From Apostichopus japonicus (Eukaryota > Echinodermata > Holothuroidea > Aspidochirotida > Stichopodidae): a stretch of 64,000 nt of DNA. Numbering within the stretch: the stretch's first letter is position 1; each line of letters starts with the position of its first letter. Shown in pieces: positions 12,370 through 26,900 of this stretch. A model generated the notes under the pieces. That model was not told where the DNA came from. It saw nothing but the letters and a program-made list of their open reading frames with translations, and ran no database searches. A program made the position numbers and the translations under genes. The stretch is taken from contig NC_092581.1 in assembly GCF_037975245.1 (NCBI RefSeq), positions 2,152,501 through 2,216,500 on the forward strand, given 5' to 3'.

Positions 12370-14734
12370 GTATCTAGTTGATGGTTTGAAAGTCACTGTA
12401 AATGTTAGGGATGTATTTTTAGCCGTACATGACATTTCATGATAAGCACATTCTTTTCCCGTTCAAGACGTATCACCCCATAGCCAATAAAACTTGTAAC
12501 GTTTTACGAAGGTACAAATAAAAGCAACTTCTAAGAGTGTGCAGAGTGCATGTATATATACGGCTTAAAGTCAACATTGTCACCCTTGCCTAAGCGTTCA
12601 AATACTAAGACAGACTTCCGTTATTAATATTTCAATTTATGATAGGTTTCATATTTAATTTTGTGGAATGGCATTGACAAACCAACACGAACGAGAAGTA
12701 CACTTTTACGGACTGATACTTTCATTGTATACTATGCAAACAGAACTTGGCTGAATGAATCGAGAGAGGAAGTTTTTATTACGTGGGTAATGAAATTATT
12801 CAGATAGAAAGAAGAAGAAGTTAGAAAGTCCTTATTATTTATTTTGTCTAAATTCCTACTATTAGTCATGATAGGCGTGAATAATACCGTGTACCGATTT
12901 AAACCTGTTTGCCGACTGGGAATCGTACGGCTCTTATATAGTCCGACCTTGCCGACACTCTATAAATTTCCCAATTCTAAATTCCAGACGGGGGTGGGTA
13001 TGGACGGTTTGGAGAGGTAAGGTGAGGTAACGATAGTGAGAGTGAAGGGGGAGGGGAGGGGGGGGGGGAGAAAGTTAAGGAGTAAGGACAGGGTGGTGAA
13101 ATGTGTGAGGTAAACTTACAAGCTAAACGTATAAAGACAATTAAAGCAGAAATTCATATTTCATTACTGTTCTACGTATATGAGATGATTCATGACTATA
13201 GCATCAATGATTTTTTTTTTTAAGAAATTGAAGGAGAGGGGAGGGAGGGAGGGAGGGAGGGGGGTGTGGTGGGGTTAGTAAAATGTGAAGAAGATGGGAA
13301 CATTTAAGACCACCACCGAATGACATGCATGTTAAGTCCCCAGTTCCCAATCTCCCCACACATACATATTCAGATACACTCCTGTGCCCCTCTGAAATAA
13401 TGTCAGTGCAGACTTTGCCGGCGCAGTATACCCCCTCCCCCACCCTCCCCACACACACACATATTCAGATACACTCCAGTGCGCCTCTGAAATAATGTCA
13501 GTGCAGACTTTCTTTGCCGGCGGTTAAACTAATTTCACCATTTGTCAGACTAAACGACAGTGATCATTTAGTGAGGGGGCTATAAATTAACTACCAGCTA
13601 TTACTAGTAACTATGTACGTGGTTATTGCTGACGGTAGATAACTCCTGTATTTGTAACGACTTTATTATTGAGATTGGAAATTTAGCTCATCTATATTCA
13701 ACACTGCAGTTCATTATTACAGATATATACCACAATTAGAACAGTAAAAGTCGCTAAAAAGTTTACTGGAAAATATTCCGGAATTGACCGACTGAAGTGA
13801 CTTTTTTTGGCATTGCTTCAGTCTGTATAATCCTGTCTGATGCTAGGATGTTTAAGAAGATGGTCTAAAAAGCTGGAGGATTGGTGATTTAAGGTATTTG
13901 AGAATATTTTTGGGGTGAAACGAAAGATTCAGTACCGAGAGCTTGCAGATGGGTTGGGTAGCACTTTGCAAAACTTTGACCTCTAATAACTCAAAATCTA
14001 AACGTGTATGGTGGCCAAGATATTGAATGTACTATCTGATAGCCCCATGCCATCAGCTTGATATATGGTTGGTAGGACATGTCAGTTGAAAACTTCTATC
14101 TATGCTCTAGCGGAATTGGAAAGTAACGGATATAATTTGTAAGTCGAAGCAATATTATTAATTGCGGTACGATACCTATAATAATGACGACCATGGTAAT
14201 ATGCCACTGGGACAGTTTGCTCTTCAATAGGGGGATGGGATGGGAGGGGAGGAGGAGGGGAGGGAGCGAAGGGAGAGGAGGTCCATAACATACCACGAAA
14301 AGCATTGTTCCATTCCTCAGTATACGTATGCAGATTTTTGGTTTGCTCTATCAAGGTTCTCAAGGTAGGCCCAGGTCCATAGCTAATTAATTCTGAGTTG
14401 AAGGGGGCACCAACAAGTTAAGGAGAGGCACCAACAATTTATGAAGGGGCACAATAATCATGTCCTGTCACTTGTGAATTTTTGTGGACACATCATGGTG
14501 GCATTCGTACTGATAGTATGGGGATGGGGGGGGCGGGTGGGGGGGGCAGTTTGAATATCATGTTCTAATATCAGATAAGCGTTAAGAACTGTTCATACTG
14601 TCGGTATGAGTGTTTTCAAGCATGATATGTGAGGAAAGTACTGAGTGTTATTATCATTAGAAAATGTGTCCCCAAACTGGTCTTAGCTGGCAAATGTGAC
14701 AGAGATCATGAATATTCAAACATGTCACACGTGA
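12370..14734. other. 3' flank of the SLC5 gene, gene-free
   Basis: Apart from the 93-bp duplication I see only purine-rich low-complexity tracts (13010-13080, 13230-13270, 14228-14285). A polyadenylation site for the SLC5 gene should lie in its distal part, but no single signal stands out. Confidence 0.45.
13355..13530. repeat. Two-copy tandem repeat, about 93 bp
   Basis: ATATTCAGATACACTCC and TGAAATAATGTCAGTGCAGA occur twice, 93-94 bp apart. Confidence 0.75.
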
Positions 14735-14922
14735 CTACCAAAACACGCCGTATGCAGCACAGGCTACACCGACGAGTATGACAGCATTGATTAGATTGAT
14801 CTTGCTCCACATGGGATCTTCATTGATTGACGTCATGAGTTTGGTATCTTCTGGTGTACTACTCTCTTCCGTGGTGTATCCACAGAACCAGTATACCGCC
14901 CTCTTCCATGTGGGTTTGGGAT
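14735..14922 (-). CDS. SLC5 gene, coding exon 15 (aa 582-642 and stop)
   Basis: 188 nt. [20 protein letters not shown] precedes a final TM segment, [18 protein letters not shown], and TAG at 14735-14737. This is the canonical SGLT C-terminus (the last TM helix ends within a few residues of the stop), so the gene is complete. Confidence 0.92.
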
Positions 14923-17900
14923 CTGAAGACGAAGACAGGGTACAAGGCAATAGTTAACTTAGGGATATTCCAGTGATTGTTAAAGATGATTGCTTACTAA
15001 AAACTGTTGGAAATTTTCTGAATTTTTTGGTTGGAAACCACATCTTTCATAACACATGTGTATAACGAAGATATTGATATTTTTTCAAATTGGTGATATG
15101 TTTCGAAGGCATCTGGCAATAACAACGAAAGTGGCGTCGTCCCCGAAATTGAGTTGAAAATGATTTTAAATTTCTTCGTAACATTTAACTCACTTATTCC
15201 CAGAGAAAACTAATGTTTCTACCAAAAAAGAAAAAGAAAAATATGAAGAAAAGGAAGAAAGAAGCATTTTGATGATCTCTTTAATATAGAGAACCTTGAC
15301 AGCCAAGCAAAACATTCAATAATGTTATATCAGGTTTCAAGCTTCAAAAGCGTGAATCAGAGCAGGAGTTATTCTCTTCACATCTTAATTTCATTAATTT
15401 ACTCACCATCATTCAATTCGTCATGTTCTTCGATGTTGGTATCCTCGACGTTACCATTACCACCAGACGAGGTGCCGCCTTTCGTTACGTCTACGTCAGC
15501 ATCTGCCTCATAAGAGACACTTTGGCCTCGCGTGAAGAATGTCTTACCGATTACCTAAACGAGAAAAAAAGAAGAAAAATAATAACTCTCTTGCTCTGTT
15601 AAATGACCGATAATAACAAGAAAATTCAACAAACTGATTAACTTTTCCAATTCCTTTGCATGTTTTATGAAAGAAAGGTTGCTCATGTAACCTCATCCCT
15701 TCCCCCATCACCCATTCCCCCATCTCTTCTTTTTGTAGTAAGCTGCGTGTAACTCAGCCACTGCCAATTCCTACCCCCCCCCCGAATCTATACCCGACAG
15801 CCTGAATACCTCATTGCACCGACGAGACTTGATATGCCCCCGACAACTATGAAAATTTTGCCGCCAAACTGTAAGACTTTCTCGACAGCTATATCGTCAC
15901 TCTGATGAGACGGGATATCATTCCTGATGGTGATATTGTGTAACGCACCGATCGAAACAGTTGTATTTGTCCAACACGTATAGATGAAAGTTACACTTGA
16001 CAGCAAATTGGGACCAAAACGTCAACTTACATGGATGTTTCATTTTTATTAATTTTGGCTCACAGCTCAGAAATTTCAGCGTTTACTATTTCACTTCAGT
16101 TTCTGACATATCTTCTAGAGCCAGCCTATACTCTTGCAAACCATCTTGTAATATGAGCACGTGGTTGCTAAGAAAGCATGTACACGTACGTGTCTTAAAG
16201 AAAGCATGAAGCGCGCAGGAAGCGTACATGTGGTGGCTATATGAGCCTCATATCCCATTCGTGTGTACCTTTGTAAGGGCATTTATTGTCCTCGGATACT
16301 TCACCATATGTCAGTGAAATAAGGTCGAAGGGACAGAGCCACGTGGAAAAGTGTTTGGACACTTTGTACAATGTTCAGCAAGTACAACGTACTTCGGCTC
16401 AGTACAGAAACACTACACTACTATAGCCTTTACTATAGCCTACCGCAATAAGTGGCACATCACTATAATTATATACTGGTCAATTAAATATGTTAAGGCG
16501 GAGTGTATAGCCTAGTGGTTAACGCCGGCGTCTCCCAGTCATGAGATCCCCGGTTGGATTCCCCGCCGACAGCAATGTGTGTCGTCTGGCAAGGGTGTTG
16601 TTCAATAACAACTTCCTGACATGGACGTTAAATGGATGTGTGCCGAGAGATTGGCTTCGGTCAGCTTGCGAGTCTACAAGCCTCCATGGCTTCTTTCGCG
16701 AGTTCCTGCTTGCGGGAAGATCACATATACATACATACATACATGTTCTGTGTTCCAACTGATTGAAATATCGTCTCACCTTTTCGTAAGGTAAAGCTTC
16801 CGTGAGGAGACTTACTGCTATGGTTACCACGAAGCAGACCAGAGCGATCAAGCAATTAAAATACAGATAATGTATGCCCAGGATGGATAAATTTGGTCTC
16901 GTGTCGTCTTCACCACATGCAGGCTCAGGGTAAACTATATCTAGGATCAACCGTAGTACTGCTAGCGCGGTACCACAGATAATTCCCCAAAATGCACCCT
17001 GAAATATAGACAGACGGAAATGATGGCAGAAAATAGTAAAAGATAAACATATAAAACTGGAGCACACTCACTGGTCTTGCATCTAACGATGTGTTAGTGA
17101 GACTATAGAAAGTGTAGCTTGAGGTGAGTGGGGTGGGAAGGTGTGGGGGAAGGGGTACGTATTTTACTTCCACAGGTTTGTAAAGATCCTCAATGAATGA
17201 TGTACACCTTTTGTTAATGAGACCTAGTACCCAGTTTGCCATTGTTGTAATTTGTTGACGATATCTTTGTGGTTTTCCCCCTTTATATGTCCCACTGCCC
17301 CTCGAAGTTTTTGCTCTCCACCCCCCCCCCCCCCGTCAAGACTGAACCTGAATATGATAGTTAATATATAACTATCTTGACAAAATATAAATAACAACTG
17401 AACAAACAAACTGTTCTTACCTTCTCATTGGTTCTTTTCCAAGCCAATCCCATAACGAAACAGACAAATATGGGCGGAGCAAAGTAGGATTGTACGGACT
17501 GAATGTAGACAAAGAGCTGACCACTCTGAGCAGCCTCAACGATAGGTATCCAAAGAATACTAACACCTACCAACACTACAACGAATAATCTGCAAATAAA
17601 ATACCCCCCAAAAGAGAGACACCAACTAATTAAAACCAAACGAACGAACAATATGCATATAATTATGAAATCAATCAGACCAATTTAAAGGAAAAGAAAA
17701 GTCTACAATGAATGGGGGGGGGGTAGAGGGATGGACATGGGGGAGGGGAGAGTACTGACTAATAAAATTGCAATGAAAGTAACGTTATCTTGAAGAATAA
17801 AATCACCTTCCCACGATCATCAATTCCTTGTTTGATGCCGTGCGTCGTACGCGTCTCCAGATATCCATAGTAAAGATAGTGCTACCGCTGTTGAATATGG

Positions 17901-20900
17901 AAGTCAAAGAACTCATCAGAGCGGCCATCATTGCAGCTAACATCAAACCTCTTAAACCTATACACAGAGAGTGAAAAGTTGAAGAGAGAGAGGTGGAGGA
18001 GATTTGGTGTATCGATAACAAGCTAACGTGCCTGAATAGAGCAAACAAGCCTTTAAAGGTGTTATGTCGTTCTCAGCGGAATCCAACAATATTGTACTAT
18101 GCCGGATTTTGCGTGACGTCACAGCTTTCTCTTTTCTGAGGCTCGATTCAGAGTCAATATTAGTTAAAGCATGTACAGTAAAACCCTCAAAACAATAAAG
18201 TAACGATGACAACTAATTACGGACACAACGTGTCTGGCATCATCGTTTTAACAATATATACTGCTGATTCAGCAATATAAAACTGCCGAGTCCTCATCTT
18301 TAAGTCATTTTGAAAAGATTGATTTTGAAGTTAAATGTGTTGAGAACAGAAAGAACATGGAAAATGACACCATTTTGTGTTGCTTGAAATCTCTATTGTT
18401 TTTTCATTTTAAAAACTGACTCGGACCCTCCCTGTTTAATTTCCTGTGCTCTTGAAAGCTGAAAACATACACCCCACCGTAACGTTTGTAAATAGATTCA
18501 TAGTAATGCTAAGGAAGGATTAACTCTCTCCTGTATTATTTTTTTATGGTCGCAAGGCAGTCATGTCAGTTCTGTTATTAGCGTCTTCCGAAATTTGCCA
18601 TTATAGGTCTATCGTGTTTTAAAGGAAATTGTCGCTGTTATGATGAAAGTCTCCAAAATGTACACAATATCATACTATATATCGATCAAAAATCGCTCTT
18701 GCTTCAATCAAATTTTTCTAACTCGGCCAATAAAGTCAGTGCGAAAGCATCACGAACCAGAGTGGGCTTGTCAGAGTCATTTTGCGATCTCTTTTATTCG
18801 GCACGTCGGCGTCTTATACAGGTCATAATAACTTAAAGGGCGTGAAGACTCGCGCACAAAGAAACGTCTCATGCCGGTAATCTGACCTAGTTTCAAATGA
18901 GGTGTAACAGAAGTGTTAGAAACCACCATCGATCTCAGAAAATACACACACAGTTTGCTACCGTCGGTAATTAGACACTAGTGTACAATCAATACATACA
19001 GCTGCGGTCAATACCCACAGCACAGTACAAACGATACATGCAGCGATGGACATCTCAGGTCCAGCTAAAGATAACAAGGTATCACGTTTCATTACTGTCT
19101 GCATTTTGTAGCGACACGAACAAAATGTCACTTGCAAGCAACAGAAAGTTAACTTTTTCGATGGCCGCACGCGGTTCGGGGCGAGTCTTCAATGCCTTTA
19201 ATTACTGTATATTCAATTTCACAACCTGAATACAAAATGACACCACTCCATGAAAACGACATGACCGTCCAGAAACACAAACTTGTTAAGCTTCTTTAAG
19301 ATAATTACAATCTTCGTGAAAAATGTATAAACCGACTACAAAAAAAAACAAAGATTAATGTGGAACATGAATACCTTACCAGACGGCATCAACTCCAGAA
19401 TCAGTTTTGGGTAAGCAATATTCGAACATCCAGCAGGGTTATCGCAAGCAGCTTCACAAGCTTCTGCGCTTACGCAGGCGACCTCGTCTGTTTTACGAGA
19501 AAAGAAAACGAGTAATTAATCATTAATAAAGAGACAAAAGGCTATAGAGTATAAAAATGGCGACCCAGGATTTCTCGGAAGAGCGTCTCGTATATCTAAA
19601 ATATCCGTAAAAGGTAAGAGTAAAGCATGCTAAATATTTCTACAATGTACCTTGTTTTGAAAGTAGAAAAAGTTTGCACTTAATCCTTAGTGACGAAAAA
19701 AAAAGGGGTTTGAAATTGTCCAGATTTTGAAAACGTATATAATTGCAACAATACATATTTATTTGTGCGGGTGAGGGGTGAGGGATGGGTGGAGGGGGTG
19801 GTATATCTTCCCTTCTTTTAAAAATTGTTTGTGTTGCAAGCATTGAATAGAAAAAAAATACGTTTATAATATAATGCACTGACCAGGAAATAGAGCACGG
19901 CTGACCATGCCAGGAAGTACAATCAGGAAAAAAGGCGACATTTTCAGCCAACCACCAAGAACAGTCGCTCCCTTGGCGTGGTCCATATTCTTAGCAGAGA
20001 GGGCGCGCTGTACAATCACCTGTAGGAGGAAATAATTGATAAGTTCGGCATTGTATCGGTCAATATCCCTGTCATAATCCTCTCTTAAATTTCATGCCAG
20101 GATGGCCTACTTGAACTTTTTAGTTGCCTTGGCATGAAAGATTGCGTTTACAAAGAAAAAAAAAATACCGAGGATAATATTTTGTTTGGCAAACCGCCAC
20201 CCACATTCATGGAAATGTAAACATTCTGTGTTCAAATGCTATAAGGCAGATTAAAAAATAAATAAATTGATAGACAGATATATATACACACAGACAGATA
20301 CACAGACACGGATGGATGGATGGATGGATGGATGGATGGATGGATGGATGGATGGATGGATGGATGGATGGATGGATGGATGGATGGATGGATGGATGGA
20401 TGGATGGATGGATGGATGGATGGATGGATGGATCGATGGATCGATGGATCGATGGATCGATGGAAACAAGAAAAGAATCCGAAACAAAATGTTGATCAGA
20501 ATTTGATATTACCTGGTCAGTACACCAATACCACGTGCCGATTATTGTTATTCCAAGAAGAGTGCCAGGCCACGGTTGGTCCGAGTCTATAGGATCGCGC
20601 ATAATATGGAAAGCGTCCTCTCTCGGTAAACCGCATGAATCGTTTACAAATCCCGCGGCAGACGTTAAATATCGAAGATAAAGTTCGTTGAATCCGCCAA
20701 TTTCTACGAAACCTACAAAAAAAAAACAAAAAAAAAAAAATAAGAGAAGAAAACTGATTGGATAGAATAAAAAAAAAATGATATAGTATCAGTATTATCG
20801 ATAGATAGTCAGATTTTTAACTAAGGTTGAGTGGAGTCTCTAATCTCGTTGTACGTTAATTGTTAATTAAAAACTATATAAACACTAATCTTTTCATCAA

Positions 20901-23900
20901 CATTGAGTAAGATCCGTCCAGCGTTTCACACCAAACATGTGAATGTTATCAAACGTTTTTTTCTTCTTTTTCATTAACTAAACTAAGTACTACTCTCATT
21001 TCGAAGCACAACAACCAATTATGGCTACCCAGTTAGTATCAGTGGCGGAGAAACAGGGGGGTTGGGGGGTTTTAACCCCCCCACTTTTTGAAGAGGGGGG
21101 GGGGGTTGGCCCACACAATCAACCCCCCTAGTTTTTGCCAGTAATGTTCTGTTATAGCCTAAGTTATGTGCTCCAAATGGCTTAATAAATCAAATTATTA
21201 AATTTGAAATTGTTAAAGTCATTTCAACCTTTTACCTGGTAGGCTACATCAACAATTAACGACCGAAAACCGAGTTAGAATTGACCCACACATTATTTCT
21301 AGCCCCTTTCCCCCACCTTGCGCATTGGAACTTGTAGCTCATAGCGCTAACTTCACCCCACAACAGACATACACAAAATAACGTTTTGTTGCTGTTGAAT
21401 AGCTTTGGAATTGTATACACTTGCCAACTTCAACGAGGTGAAGGAAGGAAAAGAAAAAGAAGAAAGAGAGAAAAGGATGGAGTAGAAAATACAGCAAGAA
21501 AACGGGAAGAGAAAGAGGAACAGTGACAAAATTATTCAAATTTGTAAAGCAAACAGCAGATATCACATCATATAAGTGAGCATGAAAATGGCGTTCCACG
21601 ATAAACAGCCTCCAAACCATGGGCGCAGATCCTGGTGAGGACAGCGGGACGCGTCCCCACCAACTTTTTCAGTAGTGGGGACATGATATATCGTGTCCCC
21701 ACCAATTTGTCTTGACCAATAGCTGCATTTCAAGTTCCCCTGTATTGAATTTTGGCGCAGTTTGATCCAGCATTGTGCAAATGACATGCAGCAGTTCTCA
21801 TTTTATTGTATTTTATCCACAGTTGTTAAATATAGGACGGAAATCGCATTTGCAGCAGTCTATATTTGTTTTCTGGGAGAGGACCCCAGACCCATCGTAT
21901 ATACAAAAGTCTACTTGGATTATTTGTCCCCTGATTTTCTTTCTGCAGACGCCCATGTATTTCTCCAAACTAAATTTCTAAGCCATGAGATCTAAAACTT
22001 AAGGAGGTTTAGGAGCATCATTAGGTCTGGGAAGTGTTATTTCCGGCGATCTGGGAGGTATATTTGCCCAAAAAATCGTACGCTACGCGCGAACCCATGG
22101 TCGCGCTCCGCTTAGATAGTGTCATAGAACAGACACGCGTCCCCACCATTATTCAAGACTGATCTGCGCCCATGCTCAAAACTGACGATGTGTGCAGTGT
22201 TCGGTTTCGGAAATATCTGGAATATTTTTATTTCCTTCAACGAAATTTTTTAGTAGCCGTCTGAATTTTCGAAAATTCCCTAACCTACATTCTTCATCAT
22301 TCTTCATCATACTCGTGCAATTTTGACCCGTCTGTTAGGGTTTGAAGGAGGTTTTTCTATATCGGTTGTCCATAGATGCAACATTGTGGGTATGTTTTGA
22401 AGTGAATTTATTCACGAGAATTGTGAATTTTCAAATTCTGAACAGTGGGGCTGACGGATATTGTGGGCCGCGATGAAGAATCACCTACAAAAGCAATGAT
22501 CCACAGGATATGTGATGAAGTCGAACATGATGTGTGACTGGTGACAATCTTCAAAAAGGTTATAGATGAGAAAAAAAGTATTTGGAAGAAACTTGGTTCT
22601 CAGGCAAAAGTGTACATATGGTTGGTCAGTTTCAAGCCCGAGAAGTGCCATTTCCGGTGATCTGGGGGTACCAAAACCAGAAATTTGCTTGTACGCTGCG
22701 CGCCAACCAGCGGTGGCGCTCCGCTTAGATATTAATACGCGCCCCCCGGGTTAGAAAATCCTGCATACGCCCCTGGTTAAATGCAGCTTTTCAAGGCCTG
22801 GGCAGTGTCATTTACTGCAATCTGGGAGGCAATATTTGCCAAACAATTCTTGTGCACTTCGCGCCAACTTATGGTGGCGCTCCACTTAGATAGTGAGCCA
22901 GCAGTTATGACTTTTTATTTCATCAATGGCCTGCAACCCCCCCACTTCTGACAAGAAATCTCCGCCACTGGTTAGTATACACCTTTTATGAAAAAGTCAC
23001 CATCAGAAGAAACCTGGACACGAAAACCAAACAACCTGTTTCCGCTCTCGACCCCAGTCCCCTTACATCGAGACTGTGACTGCGTGATCATCGACATTTG
23101 TGTATTACGTCACCCATAGAAAGGGACTCGTACACTGCACCTGATCTTAGCGAAAGGCTCGTTAGTACATAATGTCTCTCCATGAAGCATCCATGTGAAC
23201 ACCATATATATATTTTTACTTCCTTTTAAATTATAAAGACAGATTTTATAATAGGAAACACTCGTGGACCCTTTTCTGCGCTCTATATTCAATTCTCTGT
23301 CACTGGTGAACTCGTGACGTCATTGTCGAAATGTGATCAGAGCTCGAGAGGGCGCTCTATAACCTGCTTTATCGGAGTCGTACAGTTTTCATACAGCTCT
23401 GTGCTTTTTCTTTCTACTTGACCCTTGAATATACACACCTGTACCATCGTAGCGTATACGTAACCATTATTAGACCAATGACGTAGTAGCTATTTGTTGA
23501 TTCATTCATCATGACTCATTTGCATACGGACATAGAAGTAACAGAAATCAGTGGTACTTACTCAGAATCATAAGAATGACGCCTCCAATCATCATAACAA
23601 TGGTTTGCAAGGTATCTGTGTAAATCACCGCAGCGAGGCCGCCTGTAACGAGAAGTGATATATGCAAAGTAACTCCTGTACTAGTGCGGTATACATGCAT
23701 AGCACATCTATGATGTGTCTTCTAGTCGAAGCCTATAGCTTTTCACCAATGTGTCTGTATTTGTGTATGTGTGTTCGTGGCAGGAGGGGAAAGGGGGCGG
23801 GCGGGGAGGAGGAGGAGGAGAAGGGGAGGCTATTTCTTTGGTCACCACATTGTAAAGACAAACCAAGTACACTCCATCAAAGGGTCGTAACAAATCTAAA

Positions 23901-26900
23901 ATACGATCATTGTTTTTTACAAGAATAATGACAGACGTTAGAAGGGTGGTCTACCACATAGCTTTCAAAACGTTTCCAAACACTGCCTGTTGACTACTGC
24001 AGTTGCTTCGCCATTCCTTACCATGCAGTGAGAGAAACTGAAGAAAAACCCTTTCCGTTCCATATTTCCGTTATCGGGGAAAACGTTTGGGCTACAACAC
24101 CTTTACTTTGTATAACAAACATAATAACTTCTATTTTAGCCAATTTATACGTCGGACAATTAAGAAGTAACAGTATGTATGAGATGTATGTTTGAGTATG
24201 TATGAGTATGAGATTTATACGAGTATGGGTATGAGATTCATACGTCGGACAATTAAGAAATAACAGTATGTATGAGATGTATGTATAAGTATGTATGAGT
24301 ATGAGATTTATACGAGTATGAGTATGAGATTCATACGTCGGACAATTAAGAAGTAACAGTATTATGAGAGATGTATGTTTGAGTATGTATGAGTATGAGA
24401 TTTATACGAGTATGAGTATGAGATTCATACGTCGGACAATTAAGAAGTAACAGTATGTATGATGAGCATGTATGAGTATGAGTATGTATGAGAGACAGTG
24501 TCCTTAGTGTAGCTATACACGGTAATTATCGTTCATCAATTCTACATACACTAATAATATTTTAATAACATTTTACCAAAATCGATCCGACGTAATATGT
24601 AACTCAAACATGAAATATAGCTCTTCTAAACTTAACAATGCTTTGACAACAAAGATTTCCGTTGTTAATTAGTTTGTATATTTTTTTTATATATTAAAAT
24701 ACTGTATAGAATCATGCAATCTGTTTAAAAGTTCTCTTGCATGAGTGGAATCATGAGTATACCTAATATAGGAATATTTCACGCATGTTAAACAGACATG
24801 CGAAGAATATATAGTCATCGTCACCTGTTATTGTGTAGATAGCGGTGACCCCGAGCAAAATAAAAATAGCGGCAAATGTATTGGAACCAAATGTCTGTTG
24901 GATAAATACTGCCCCTGCGAAGATATCCACCTGCAGGGGAAATAGGAGACAAACAACACAATATGACAATATTTAATGTCACAAACCACTCGGTATTATG
25001 AATATGCTAAACTCTTACAGCTAAAGTCGCCACTTTGTTTCTGTTAAGATTTTCAGAAGGTATACTAAAATCGGTTACTCTTTTGAGAGATGAAATTGGT
25101 GGCGTCATCATAAGTCCAAAAATTAGATGGGAGGGCGAAAAGGATAATTTTCTTTCATGGGTTGGGCGAATGGGGGGGGGGCACGGAGAGGAGAACAGCG
25201 AGGATTTAGGGAAGGAAATATGGTAGAAAGGGAAGGGAGGGATAAAGAGGGGAAAGGGTAGATGGCAAAGAGGAGATGGAGGGGAGGGAAAGGGGGGGGG
25301 GGATGAAAGGGAAAGTACACTAACCGGAAGCTATCATCACGTTATTTTTCATTAATGTAGAAAGAAAAATACATGATTTTTATCTGTTGAATCATCATTT
25401 GGCAAAATGAATGTGTTTAATATACACTCACAGATATCTTGGTAAAGATGTACAGAAAGAGAGCTAAGACGGACATGAATATCCTTAACCTCTGACCTCC
25501 GAAACGAACTCGAAGATACTCTGGCATCGTATAGACCTGTAAAAGTGAGACAAAACATAAATGTTTTTATGTACCAGGGGCGGAAAAGGGAGGGAGTGTG
25601 GTAAATGGAACCCTGTGGAATATATGAGTGTGACTTAATAATCTAAGGGACTTCATGTTTATGTACCAGGGGGTGGAGAAAGGGACGGAGGGAGGGAGTG
25701 TGGTAAATGGAACCCTGCGGAGCTTATGGGTGTGACTTAATTATCCAAGGGTTCACGTTTATGTACCAGGGGGTGGAGAAAGGGAGACCTCCATATACAT
25801 ACTGATACCAAGTTTGCCTTGAAGGGGGGAGGATGGGGAGGGGGCGGGGAGGATGGGGAGAGAGGGAGAAGAATCAATATTATACATGCAAAGATTAAAT
25901 TCAAGAATCCAAAACAAAGAGAAGCTTACCCCTGAAGAAATGTAAACAGGGACGAATATCCAACCAAGGGTAACAATAGCGAACACTGCCTGTAAGTAAA
26001 ATAAAAAATATATATATATATATAGCAACATAATAATGATAATACATCTTGTTTCATTCATAATTGCGAACCTACATAAATTTTTTAAATGAAATTATTA
26101 TATTAATTAATCTAAACTTCCGATAACTTGATAATATTGCTTGGTGTTTCGTTTTCTTTTGGATCATTTGAGTATTACTATGACAAAAAATATTCTGATG
26201 ATTGAGAGGGAATCTCAATAATATAGTTATATTTAGGGTCGTCAGCAGGGTTATAGCCACGCCGGCCGGCGGCGGCCGGTGGTAACCGCCACTCACGCCT
26301 GCCGGCCGGCATTGGAAGTGAATAAACAGTCCACCGGCCGGCACAAAAAAAATAGTAAAATGCTTGTGAAATACAACAAAAGTAACAAATTTATCTTTCC
26401 CTTGCCGTCAAACATGATAATAACGTCACCTTTTTCTGTTATTTACCAACTGTAAATCTGAAAAGTAGCAAAAATCACCCTTAAGCGGGCCCCTGGACCC
26501 CCGGCCGTGAGATGCGAGAGCTTCGCTCGCTACGCTCGCTACGCTTCGCAAATTTATTTAACCAGCACTCACAATCTCCTAGCTATAACCCTGGTCGTCA
26601 GTATTCTAATGAAATATGCTAAAAATATCTTGCGCACCATATATACTCCAATTTTACTGCTTGTGTAACCAAATTTTTATACAAGTTCAATTTAATAGTA
26701 GAAAGTGTTTGGAAATTATTTTAAAAATTCACGAAACTCCATTAAAGCACTTTTAAACAAAACTTTGAGCATTTTTTTATTCTCTTGCTAAAAAGTTACA
26801 ACAGAGAATAAGTCTAAATGATTAAACGATTAAACGTAATATTTAACTTGATATTTTCCTTCATCGACATAACCAAATGTTTATAATTATGACAATTAAA

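Noticed and set aside
20207-20602. His-Pro-Ser-Ile and Met-Asp-Gly-Trp repeat ORFs
   Set aside because: (TGGA)n microsatellite; the true coding part here is SLC5 exon 8 from 20513 upward.
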